From positions 930,001-994,000 of the forward strand of contig CAVWNY010000001.1 of assembly GCA_963756545.1 (NCBI GenBank): a stretch of 64,000 bases of DNA, in the 5' to 3' direction. Under the pieces are notes generated by a model. That model was not told the origin of the DNA. It worked only from the letters and a program-made list of their open reading frames with translations, and did no database searches. The position numbers were made by a program, and so were the translations under genes. Source of the stretch: DATFDN01 sp963756545 (GTDB lineage Bacteria > Pseudomonadota > Alphaproteobacteria > Acetobacterales > Acetobacteraceae). This document shows positions 1 to 7,677 of the stretch, piece after piece (within the stretch, counting starts at the first letter, position 1; each line of letters starts with the position of its first letter).

Positions 1-19
1 TCTCTCGGAGCTCTGCCTC

Positions 20-1807
20 ATGCCCCATCCGTCCGCATGGGCCGCCATTGGCGGTGCCACTAGCCCCAGCTTTTCCCGCGACGGCACGAGGCTGTTCCAC
101 CTTCGCGGCGCCGGCCTGCCGCAGGTTTGGGAGCTGACCCTGGCGAGTGGGGAGAGCCGGCAGCTGAGTTGGCATGACGAAAAGGTGGCGTTCCTGCGCC
201 GTGCGCCGAAAGATGATCGCTTGGTCTGGGGAATAGATGCGGGGGGTGATGAGCGCCAGCAGCTCTGGCTTTTTGACCATTCGGGCGAGGTTCGGCCGCT
301 GACCTCCGCGCCCAGCGTCATCCACGATTTCGGCGCTTTCGCGCCGGAGGACGACCGGATCGCATTCGCCGCCAACGACCGATCAGAGAGCGGGTTCGAC
401 GTCTCGATCCTGGACCTCGCCACCAGCGCCCGAAAGCGTCTGACGCAGGGAAACGGCCAGTGGTCGGTCATGAATTGGAGCCCGGCGGGCGACCGGATCG
501 TCGTGCTCGAGGATCGCAGCAGCAGCGATCAGTCGCTGCATCTTGCGGACGTCGGAACCGGCGCGCTCAAGGAGATCCCTCGCACCGGCCTCACGCGCTA
601 CGCCGCCGTGCGCTTCGCCTCTGACGGCAACTCCGTGCTTGCGATCACCGATCAAGGCGGCAACGACTTCTTGCGCCTATGCCGCATCGATCCCGAAACG
701 GGCGCGGCCGAGCCGGTATTCGCGCCCCAAAACCGCGACGTCGAAGCTTGGGCTTTGTCGCCTGACGAGAAGCTGCTCGCCACCATCGAGAACGACCGCG
801 GCTACGCAGTCTTGCGCGTGGGCGGCCCTGGTGAGGATCGCTTGCCGGTCGAAGGCCTGCCGCGCGGCGTGGTCAACGACCTCGCTTGGTCGGCCGACAG
901 TACCCGCCTCGCCTTCTCTGTCCAGGCCCCAACGGTGCCAGCCGGCCTCTGGATTTGGAACGCAGCGACTCGCGGGGCGCGGCCGGTCTGGCAGCCCAAT
1001 TCGATGGCCGAAGCTGGTATCGACCCGGGATGTTTCAGGGACATGGAGCTGGTTTCCTGGACCGCGGAGGACGGCACCGAAATTCCCGGCTGGCTCGCCC
1101 GGCCGGCAGCCCTGCCGCCACCAGGTGGCTACAGGTCGGTCATTTGGGTCCATGGCGGTCCCGCGTCGCAGACACGGACCAATTTCCGTCCTGACATTCA
1201 GATGCTGCTTGCCCAGCGATATGCGGTCCTCATGCCGAATGTCCGCGGCAGCACCGGCTATGGCCGCGCCTGGATGGAAGCGGATGACCGCAGCAACCGC
1301 GGCATCGCGATTGCCGACCTCGTTGCTGGCCGGCATTGGCTCGCCGCGCAGCCCGGCATCAACCCGGAGCGCATCGGCATCATGGGCCAGTCCTATGGCG
1401 GTTGGGCCGTCCTCGCCGCGATCACCCAGCATCCAAAGCTCTGGCGCGCGGCGGTCAGCTACTACGGCATCACCGACTGGTTCACCCTGCTGCGCGATAC
1501 CGGGCCGTGGCGTCGCGATCATCGGGCGCGCGAGTACGGGTTTCCCGGCCGCGACGATGCCGTGCTGGAGGCCCAGTCACCGATCCGCAAAGTGAGCGCC
1601 ATAGCCGCGCCCCTGCTGATGGCGCATGGCGATCGCGACCCGCGGGTTCCGATGAGCCAGAGCGAGCAGTTCGCGCAGGCGATGGCGAGGCACAACAAGC
1701 CGGTCCGCTATGAGCGTTTCACTCATGCGGGCCATGGATTCATCCGCTCCGACCATGGGCGACGGATCTACACCGCAGTTGCCGAGCACTTCGCCGTCCA
1801 TCTTTGA
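20..1807 (+). CDS. S9 family peptidase (prolyl oligopeptidase-like)
   Basis: This is a serine peptidase of the prolyl oligopeptidase clan: an N-terminal WD40-like beta-propeller (about residues 20-330) followed by an alpha/beta-hydrolase domain (about 350-595). The hydrolase domain shows the nucleophile elbow GQSYGG with Ser near 458, the acid in HGDRDPRVP with Asp near 540, and the base in HAGHGF with His near 572, so the triad is complete. No signal peptide is visible, so a cytoplasmic oligopeptidase or acylaminoacyl-peptidase role is likely; the substrate cannot be read from sequence. The ATG at 20 has a GGAG-like site just upstream, but a start before the window edge cannot be excluded. 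The next gene, a gamma-glutamyltransferase, begins 17 bases after the stop, suggesting co-transcription for peptide or glutathione breakdown. Confidence 0.85.
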   Translation: MPHPSAWAAIGGATSPSFSRDGTRLFHLRGAGLPQVWELTLASGESRQLSWHDEKVAFLRRAPKDDRLVWGIDAGGDERQQLWLFDHSGEVRPLTSAPSVIHDFGAFAPEDDRIAFAANDRSESGFDVSILDLATSARKRLTQGNGQWSVMNWSPAGDRIVVLEDRSSSDQSLHLADVGTGALKEIPRTGLTRYAAVRFASDGNSVLAITDQGGNDFLRLCRIDPETGAAEPVFAPQNRDVEAWALSPDEKLLATIENDRGYAVLRVGGPGEDRLPVEGLPRGVVNDLAWSADSTRLAFSVQAPTVPAGLWIWNAATRGARPVWQPNSMAEAGIDPGCFRDMELVSWTAEDGTEIPGWLARPAALPPPGGYRSVIWVHGGPASQTRTNFRPDIQMLLAQRYAVLMPNVRGSTGYGRAWMEADDRSNRGIAIADLVAGRHWLAAQPGINPERIGIMGQSYGGWAVLAAITQHPKLWRAAVSYYGITDWFTLLRDTGPWRRDHRAREYGFPGRDDAVLEAQSPIRKVSAIAAPLLMAHGDRDPRVPMSQSEQFAQAMARHNKPVRYERFTHAGHGFIRSDHGRRIYTAVAEHFAVHL

Positions 1808-1824
1808 GTGAAAGGGGACCCACG

Positions 1825-3436
1825 ATGCGCCTCCCGCCTCACACCCATCGTCCGCTGATCATGGGCCGCCGCGGTGCCGTCGGATCGAACCACCCGCTCG
1901 CAACGCAGGCGGGGCTCGACGTGCTTCGGGCGGGCGGTAACGCAGCCGATGCGACTGTCGCGATCTCGCTCGCTCTCGGCGTGGTTGAGCCAATGATGTC
2001 CGGGCTCGGCGGGGATGGGTTCTATCACATCCATCTTGCCGCCACCGGCGCCACCTTCGTTTATAACGGAACCGGCGGAGCGCCGGCATCGGCAACGCCG
2101 GATGCGTTCGGGCGGGGAATCGACGTTTACGGCCCGCGCAGCGTTTCCGTGCCGGGTTCGCTCGGCGGGATCGCGGCGCTGCACCGGGCGCACGGATCCA
2201 AGGCATGGGGAGAACTTGTTGCTCCTGCAATAACCCTTGCACGGGATGGGTTCGCCACAACCCGCCACTACGCCCGCTATGCAGCCGACAACCTCGCCCA
2301 GCTCCGTGCCGATCCTGCAAGTGCTGGGACGTTCCTGCGTGACGGTGCGGCGCCGCCGCTGGCGACAATCATCACCCAGCCAGCGCTTGCCCGCACGCTG
2401 GAAGAGATCGCCACCGACGGAGCGGCGACATTCTACAGCGGCAAGCTCGCGACGCATCTGGTTGCTGGCATGGCGCAACGTGGAGTGCCGATCAAAGCCG
2501 CGGAACTCGCGCGCTATGAGCCGGAGGTGCAGTCGCCGATTTCGGTCACCTATCGCGGATGGGAAGTGCGGCAGACGCCCCCCAATTCCACCGGCTTCAC
2601 AATGCTACAGATGCTGCGCATCGCTGAGCGCTTCGATCTCGCCGCGTTGTCGCCGGCGGATCGCGTCCACGTGCTTGTCGAGGCGAAGAAGCGCGCCTTT
2701 ATCGACCGCGAGCAGGTACGGCACCGACCCGCACGTCGGGTCCGTGCCACTTGCGCGGCTGCTGTCCGACGATGTTGCCGATGCGCATGCCGCCGCGATC
2801 GATATGCGGCGTGCCGCCGAGATCCCGCTGAACAATCCGCCCATGACTGGCGGCGACACGACTTATTTCTGCGTCGTGGACGCGGCGGGCAACGCGGTCT
2901 CTGCGATCCAGAGTCTTAACTCGGCGTTCGGATCCGGCGTAATGGCGGGCGATACGGGCGTGCTGCTGAATAACCGCATGGCGTACTGGCACTTGGCGGA
3001 GGGCCACGCCAATCGCCTCGCGCCGGGCAAGCGCGTCCGTCACACGATGAACGCGCCGATGGTGTTTTGCGATGGCGTTCTCTGGGGCGTGCTGGGCACG
3101 CCGGGCGCCGACCATCAAGTGCAGGTGAACCTGCAGGCGGTATGCGCCATGCTGGACCTCGGCGCCGATCCGCAGACGGCGCTGGAGATGCCGCGCTGGA
3201 GCAGCAGCCAGCCCGGCCAGGGCGCGAACTGGCCGCATGAAGGCGACGGTCGGCTCACCATCGAACGCGACTTCGGCGACGACGTACTGGCGGATCTCGA
3301 AGCGCGTGGTCACCGACTGGCGCCCGTCGCGCATTTGGAAGGTCCATGCTCCCTGCAGGCGATCCGGCTGTTGCCGAACGGCGTGCGCGCGGCCGCCTCC
3401 GACCCACGGCGCGACGGTTGGGCGGGGGCGTTCTAA
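1825..3436 (+). pseudogene. ggt: gamma-glutamyltransferase, one-base frameshift
   Basis: The protein belongs to the gamma-glutamyltransferase family, an Ntn-hydrolase that transfers or hydrolyses the glutamyl group of glutathione-like peptides. The N-terminal half (GGNAADATVA, MSGLGGDGF) reads in one frame to about 2715, and the catalytic half continues in the next frame from 2717. That half has GGDTTYF, where the first Thr (codon 2858) should be the autoprocessing nucleophile, and then LGTPGADHQ. One extra G at 2715-2716 explains the break. The ATG at 1825 has an AAAGGGG ribosome site seven bases upstream and is preferred to the TTG at 1804 that overlaps the peptidase stop. No clear signal peptide is seen. 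Both halves are otherwise well conserved, so either the lesion is very recent or it is a sequencing error. Confidence 0.85.
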
Positions 3437-3655
3437 GTGAACGACGCAAGGGCGGATCGCAGGATTCCGGGCACAATGTACAGGCCGACCTCGGCCACTC
3501 TGGCAAGATGCGCGGCCAGCGCCTCGACCCCGGCTGGCGCTTCGCAATAGGGCGCCTCCAGCCAGCCCTGGCGGCTTTCGACCATGCCCGTGCAATGCAA
3601 GGCAGCTCCGGCGACCCGCCCCGCCAGCCGGCGATCAGCGCCTCATACGCGGCAC
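3437..3655 (-). pseudogene. 2-dehydro-3-deoxygalactonokinase remnant (dgoK-like)
   Basis: Reading the minus strand gives about 70 residues that resemble the middle of DgoK, the kinase of 2-keto-3-deoxygalactonate. First comes AYEALIAGWRGG, then after a one-base break near 3600 comes CTGMVESRQGWLEAPY and later GLYIVPGI, ending at a stop at 3437. The GM-x-SRQGW-x-EAPY pattern is the family hallmark. The nucleotide-binding N-terminus and the whole C-terminal half are missing, and a TGA lies upstream in the same frame. I call it a leftover of a galactonate pathway gene. Family identity is from memory of the motif, not a search. Confidence 0.6.
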
Positions 3656-3797
3656 GAAATCAGACCGCGAAGTGGTGGCGACAGTTCATACGGAATCCGT
3701 CGACGAGCGCGACTCTCATGACCTCCCTGCGACAACGTTGATCGGTGTCAGGACCGCGTTGCCCGCGCTGGCGAAACCCAAGCGAACCGCACTTCCG

Positions 3798-4259
3798 TCA
3801 TCCAATAGGATCGAGAATGACCACCGGAATCTCGCGCTCCGTCTTGCTCTGATAGTCAGCGTAGGGTGGCCAAAACTTGAGGGCTTCCTTCCACAACCGC
3901 GCGCGCTCCTCGCCTGCTGCAGTCCTGGCGCGAGCCTTGATGCGAGTCGTGCCCACCTGCACCCCAACCTCAGGATTGGCCAGGAGATTGCGATACCAAC
4001 CCGGATGGTCCGGCGCCCCGCCTTTCGAAGCGACCACAAAATAGCTGTCGCCGGTCTGGCCGTAAAACAGAGGAAAGACGAACTTATCCCCAGATCTACG
4101 CCCAATCGTCGTGAGCAGCAGCGAGGGCACGGTCATCTTGGAATAGCCCGGCGGTGTGATCGTGAACATATGCCCGTCCGTGCCGCCGCTGGAGAGATAT
4201 TGTTTGGCATGGTCTTGCATCCAGCTCGGCAAATTCGGTGCTAGCTTCGCCTCGTTCAT
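3798..4259 (-). CDS. nitroreductase/deazaflavin-dependent oxidoreductase family protein
   Basis: A 153-residue protein of the nitroreductase-like, deazaflavin (F420)-dependent family (split-barrel fold, related to mycobacterial Ddn). The family signature is visible as LLLTTIGRRSG around residues 47-57, followed by PLFYGQTGDSYFVVASKGG and HPGWYRNLLANPEV. Homologs in bacteria that lack F420 may use another flavin, so the cofactor is uncertain here. Length matches the family. It stands alone, transcribed toward the dgoK remnant, with no obvious partner gene. Confidence 0.8.
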   Translation of the reverse strand: MNEAKLAPNLPSWMQDHAKQYLSSGGTDGHMFTITPPGYSKMTVPSLLLTTIGRRSGDKFVFPLFYGQTGDSYFVVASKGGAPDHPGWYRNLLANPEVGVQVGTTRIKARARTAAGEERARLWKEALKFWPPYADYQSKTEREIPVVILDPIG

Positions 4260-4903
4260 GACTCAACCCTTTCGTTGAAATGGGAGAGCATATTGGCTCC
4301 GGTCCCGCTGCGCCACCGCGCGGACTCCCATTCGGTATGACACGCGGACGTCCGTCCAGAGAGTGTTCGCTCCCGGTTCCCTTCCCTGCTCCAGTGCCTC
4401 CAGTCGACCCGCTCTCCGCCTGTTCCGGATCGGCTAAAAGGGCCAGCTTCCGCCAGGGTTTTGCGGTGCAGGCTTGATACTGCGTATACGGAGACTTACG
4501 CCAGCGTGCCGGCCCGGAAGTGGCAATCCGTTCGCCTTTCCAGTTGCACCCTCGAACCGGCCTTCGCTTCGGGCCTAAGCGTCCACGGCGCTGTCCGAGG
4601 CTGCTCGAAGGTGGCACCTACGGCTAGTTGCCCCGCAGCCGAATCTCGGCAAGGTCGCAGGCTTCAGGACGCCCGTGGGCAACGCCCTCGATCGTGTCGG
4701 CCATACGCGCGATGGTTTGCGAAAACTGGGATTGCCCGCCCAGCTGCCTCTTCTGCCTGGCCTCGCGCCAGGCCCTCCGGCCTGGCGCGCGTCGCCGCCG
4801 CCGATCGAGGGCGGGGAGGTCGTGCGGTCGGACGCGTCCGGCTTCGGCCTCGCTTTCGACGAAGCGGCGCTCGGAAGTTCCGGGTCGGCTGCCGGATGCG
4901 CGG
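4260..4903. other. gene-poor stretch with a possible small remnant
   Basis: About 640 bases without a gene I can support. On the minus strand a short open stretch ends at a TAG near 4624 and encodes the plausible tail FSQTIARMADTIEGVAHGR. It dissolves upstream into arginine-rich, low-complexity sequence and has no recognisable start, so it is at best the end of a degraded gene. A strong GC hairpin lies at 4764-4789. No tRNA or known small RNA was recognised. Confidence 0.4.
4764..4789. repeat. perfect 11-bp inverted repeat
   Basis: Two 11-base arms (4764-4774 and 4779-4789) are perfectly complementary around a four-base loop CTCC. It lies about 115 bases beyond the stop of the D,D-carboxypeptidase gene. 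There is no T-tract on either side, so it is not a classic intrinsic terminator, though it could stop or stabilise that transcript. Confidence 0.6.
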
Positions 4904-6151
4904 CTACAGGCTCGCGACCTGCCGCGGGTCGGGGCGGATCACGGCGCAGGGGGTCCGGTGCTTTTCCAAGGCGCCGCACGAGCTGGACGCCTCGCCGGCG
5001 GTCAGCCCGATCACTTGGGCTCTCCAGGCGCTGCGGCCGTGGATGCGGGCGCGCTCGACATGCGCATCGCCGGCCTCGGTCGTCTGACGGGCGTGGGCGG
5101 CGGCGATACGCGCCGCCCGCTCGTTGCCGAAGCTGCCGACCTGGATGCCCCAGTGCGGGATCGCGGCCGGGCGGAGCTGGATCACCGGCCGCAGGCGCGG
5201 TTCGGGCCGGCGCTCGGGCTCGGCGGCGCGGGCCGAGCCGATCAGGCTCGGGAAGTGGCTTGCCCGCGCGGTCATGGTCGGCCGCTCGTTCACCGGCACG
5301 CCCTCTTGCGTGAAGCCGGCGTTGAGCAGCGTCGCCATGTGCGCGTCGCGCTCGCCATTGGTGGCGCAGCCCAGCTCCACCCCGACGAGGCGCGTGCCGC
5401 CGCGCATGGCGCTCGTGACCAGGTTGTGGCCCGAGGCGACTGTGTAACCGGTCTTCAGCCCATCCGCGCCCGGGTACGATTTCAGCATGTTGTCGTGGTT
5501 GAAGATCACCTGGCCGTGGAAGACGAAACGCGGGGTGCTGAAATAGTGGTAATAGCCCGGAAAATCGGCGACCAGCCGTCGCGCGAGCAGCGCGAGATCG
5601 CGCGCGGTGGTCCAGGCGTCGGGGTCGGGCAGGCCGGAGGCATTGGTGAAGGTGCTGCGGCTCATGCCGAGCGCACGCGCGCGCAGCGTCATGAGTTGGG
5701 CGAAGCGCGTCTCGCTGCCGCCGCCCAGCATCTCGCCGAGCGCGGCGGCCGCGTCATTGGCCGAGCGGGTGACGATGCCCATGATCGCCTGTTCGACGGT
5801 GATCCTCGTGTCCGGCGTCAGGCCGAGCTTGGTCGGCTCCATCGCGGCGGCATGCTCGGTGACGGGCACCTCGTCGTCCAGTCCGACCCGCCGGTCGCGC
5901 AGCGCTTCGAACGTCAGATACAAGGTCATCAGCTTGGCGAGACTGGCCGGATGGCGGGGGGCGTCGGGACTGGCCTGCTCCAGTACCGCGCCGGTCTGCG
6001 CATCCACGACGATCGCGGCGTAGCGGTCCGAGCCGATCTGCGCCGCCGCTTGTCGCGATCCGAAGGTCAGACCGAGGGCAGCCAGCGCCAAGGGAACCGC
6101 CAGAGGGACCGCACGCAGGATCATGCGGGAGTGGCGCCGCCAAGCTGCCAT
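4904..6151 (-). CDS. D-alanyl-D-alanine carboxypeptidase with SPOR domain (PBP5/6 type)
   Basis: A low-molecular-weight penicillin-binding protein that trims the terminal D-Ala from peptidoglycan stem peptides in the periplasm. From the preferred start it has a signal peptide (about residues 10-37, ending SRQAAAQ), then peptidase S11 motifs SLAK (Ser near 70), SAN (near 130) and KTG (near 233). A C-terminal SPOR-like domain begins at WGIQVGSF near residue 334; such domains bind denuded glycan at division sites. The ATG at 6151 is chosen because GGGAGAG lies eight bases upstream; a start at 6124 would also leave a signal peptide. It is transcribed divergently from the phasin gene across about 300 bases. 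Confidence 0.9.
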   Translation of the reverse strand: MAAWRRHSRMILRAVPLAVPLALAALGLTFGSRQAAAQIGSDRYAAIVVDAQTGAVLEQASPDAPRHPASLAKLMTLYLTFEALRDRRVGLDDEVPVTEHAAAMEPTKLGLTPDTRITVEQAIMGIVTRSANDAAAALGEMLGGGSETRFAQLMTLRARALGMSRSTFTNASGLPDPDAWTTARDLALLARRLVADFPGYYHYFSTPRFVFHGQVIFNHDNMLKSYPGADGLKTGYTVASGHNLVTSAMRGGTRLVGVELGCATNGERDAHMATLLNAGFTQEGVPVNERPTMTARASHFPSLIGSARAAEPERRPEPRLRPVIQLRPAAIPHWGIQVGSFGNERAARIAAAHARQTTEAGDAHVERARIHGRSAWRAQVIGLTAGEASSSCGALEKHRTPCAVIRPDPRQVASL

Positions 6152-6448
6152 TTCTGTCGCTCTCCCGGGTTGAGGGCGCAAACTTACGAACCCCGCGACG
6201 CCTCTGTCCAGCGCGGAATGAACGGAAAAGGAAATTTTCTAACGGCTTAACCGGCGGTGCTGCGGGCCGATCCCGGAATCGGCGGCGCACCAGCTTTTTG
6301 TGCGCTGCACAAGAAACCTCTTGATGACCGCGCCGAGTGATCCTATCTACCGGGCATGCTGCAATGCAGCATGACGATCCGGTGAGCCTGCTGCTTCGGG
6401 GCGCGGTGATCGGGCGTGTCGACCGGGGCAGCTTGAGGGAGTGAATGG

Positions 6449-7081
6449 ATGACGATCAAGACAAAGCTGGAGGAGCAGGCGGCCGCCGCCACCGCGAGCG
6501 CGCCGGCCGCGCTTGCGGCGGGGTTGGGGACCATACCGCTCGCGGGCCAGGGGGCAGTGCAAGGGGCGGTCCAGGCGGCCCATGGAGCCACGCAGGAAGC
6601 CGTCCAGGCGACAGCCAATGCCGCGAGCACGGGGATGAACCGCACCGTTGCGGCCATGAACGACAGTATGACGCAAACCGCGGCCGGCTTGAAGCAGACG
6701 CAGGCACGCATGAACGAAGGGATGAGCAAGGCAATGAAGACCGCTGAAGAATTTGTGGCGTTCGGCCAGGGCAATTTTGAGGCGCTGGTGAAGTCGGGCC
6801 AGATTTGGGCCGCCGGCATGCAGGATCTTGGCAAGCAGGTCGCCGCGACCGCGCAGGCCCAGTTCGAGGAGACGGTCTCCGCGTTCAAGGCGATCGCCGG
6901 CGCCAAGTCGGTGAAGGACGCCCTCGACGTTCAGGCCACCCTGGCGCGCACCACGATGGAGAAGGCGCTGGCCGAGTCCGGTCGGTTCACCGAGACCTCG
7001 ATGAAGCTGACCGAACAGGCGCTCGCGCCCGTGACCGCGCGCGCGAGCGTCGCCGTCGAGAAGTTCGGCCGCGCTGGCTGA
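6449..7081 (+). CDS. phasin family protein
   Basis: A 210-residue phasin-type protein, expected to coat polyhydroxyalkanoate granules. The first 60 residues are Ala/Gln-rich and low in complexity. The phasin core follows from about residue 95 (FVAFGQGNFEALVKSGQIW, then MQDLGKQV and FEETVSAFKAI), which is the typical amphipathic helical pattern. No PHA synthase or depolymerase gene is in the window. The ATG at 6449 is preceded by GAGGG; an ATG three bases earlier is in another frame. A strong terminator sits 26 bases after the stop, so it is a single-gene transcript. Confidence 0.85.
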   Translation: MTIKTKLEEQAAAATASAPAALAAGLGTIPLAGQGAVQGAVQAAHGATQEAVQATANAASTGMNRTVAAMNDSMTQTAAGLKQTQARMNEGMSKAMKTAEEFVAFGQGNFEALVKSGQIWAAGMQDLGKQVAATAQAQFEETVSAFKAIAGAKSVKDALDVQATLARTTMEKALAESGRFTETSMKLTEQALAPVTARASVAVEKFGRAG

Positions 7082-7106
7082 GCGCCTCCGTCCATCTAGA
7101 CCGACC

Positions 7107-7139
7107 AAGCCCCGGGTGGCGTTCGCCCGGGGCTTTTTT
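7107..7139 (+). terminator. intrinsic terminator of the phasin gene
   Basis: A ten-base perfect stem (7107-7116 with 7126-7135, AAGCCCCGGG) and a nine-base loop are followed by a T-run to 7139. Placed just behind the phasin stop, it is a textbook rho-independent terminator. Confidence 0.9.
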
Positions 7140-7284
7140 ATGCCCATCACGAGGCCCAAGCATCTTCCGGCTGGCCCGTGCGTCGACGAAGCCAGCAATG
7201 CCCTTTTATCCGGCCCGGACCTTCCGATATGCTTCAACCCTGGAAGACCGGACGCGACGGGCGTGAATGGCGCGGAACCTGACG

Positions 7285-7614
7285 ATGAGCGACAATGACA
7301 AGCGGGGGGGCGGCGAGGGGACCAACACGGGTGTGGTGGTCAAGGCGCGCCCGAAGACCCGCAAGCCGGCCATGTACAAGGTCCTGATGCTGAACGATGA
7401 TTACACCCCGATGGAATTCGTCGTGCATGTGCTGGAGCGGTTTTTTCAGAAGACGCGGGAGGAGGCGACGCGCATCATGCTGCACGTGCATCGCCGCGGC
7501 GTCGGCGTCTGTGGGGTATTCACCTACGAGGTGGCCGAGACCAAGGTCACCCAGGTGATGGACCTCGCCCGGCAGAACCAGCATCCTCTGCAGTGCACGA
7601 TCGAGAAGGAATGA
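7285..7614 (+). CDS. clpS: ATP-dependent Clp protease adaptor ClpS
   Basis: ClpS binds N-degron substrates and hands them to ClpA for degradation by ClpP. The core begins at KARPKTRKPAMYKVLMLNDDYTP and includes the conserved MEFVVHVLERFF helix, the HVHRRGVGVCGVFTYEVAETK stretch split over two motifs, and the HPLQCTIEKE end. The ATG at 7267 would add six residues; I prefer 7285 only weakly, as neither has a strong ribosome site. The gene sits 63 bases before clpA, the usual alphaproteobacterial pairing. Confidence 0.92.
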   Translation: MSDNDKRGGGEGTNTGVVVKARPKTRKPAMYKVLMLNDDYTPMEFVVHVLERFFQKTREEATRIMLHVHRRGVGVCGVFTYEVAETKVTQVMDLARQNQHPLQCTIEKE

Positions 7615-7677
7615 TCGCCCCGCCCGCCGCCTTCCCCCAATCTGTCGACTGTGACCGAGCGCGTTAGGAGCGTCGCC

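Noticed and set aside
4764..4789. Intrinsic terminator
   Set aside because: The stem is perfect but no T-tract follows on either strand; reported only as an inverted repeat.
4628..6250. Long open frame on the plus strand, 540 codons
   Set aside because: It is antisense to the D,D-carboxypeptidase gene, whose catalytic motifs are intact; high GC makes such frames common.
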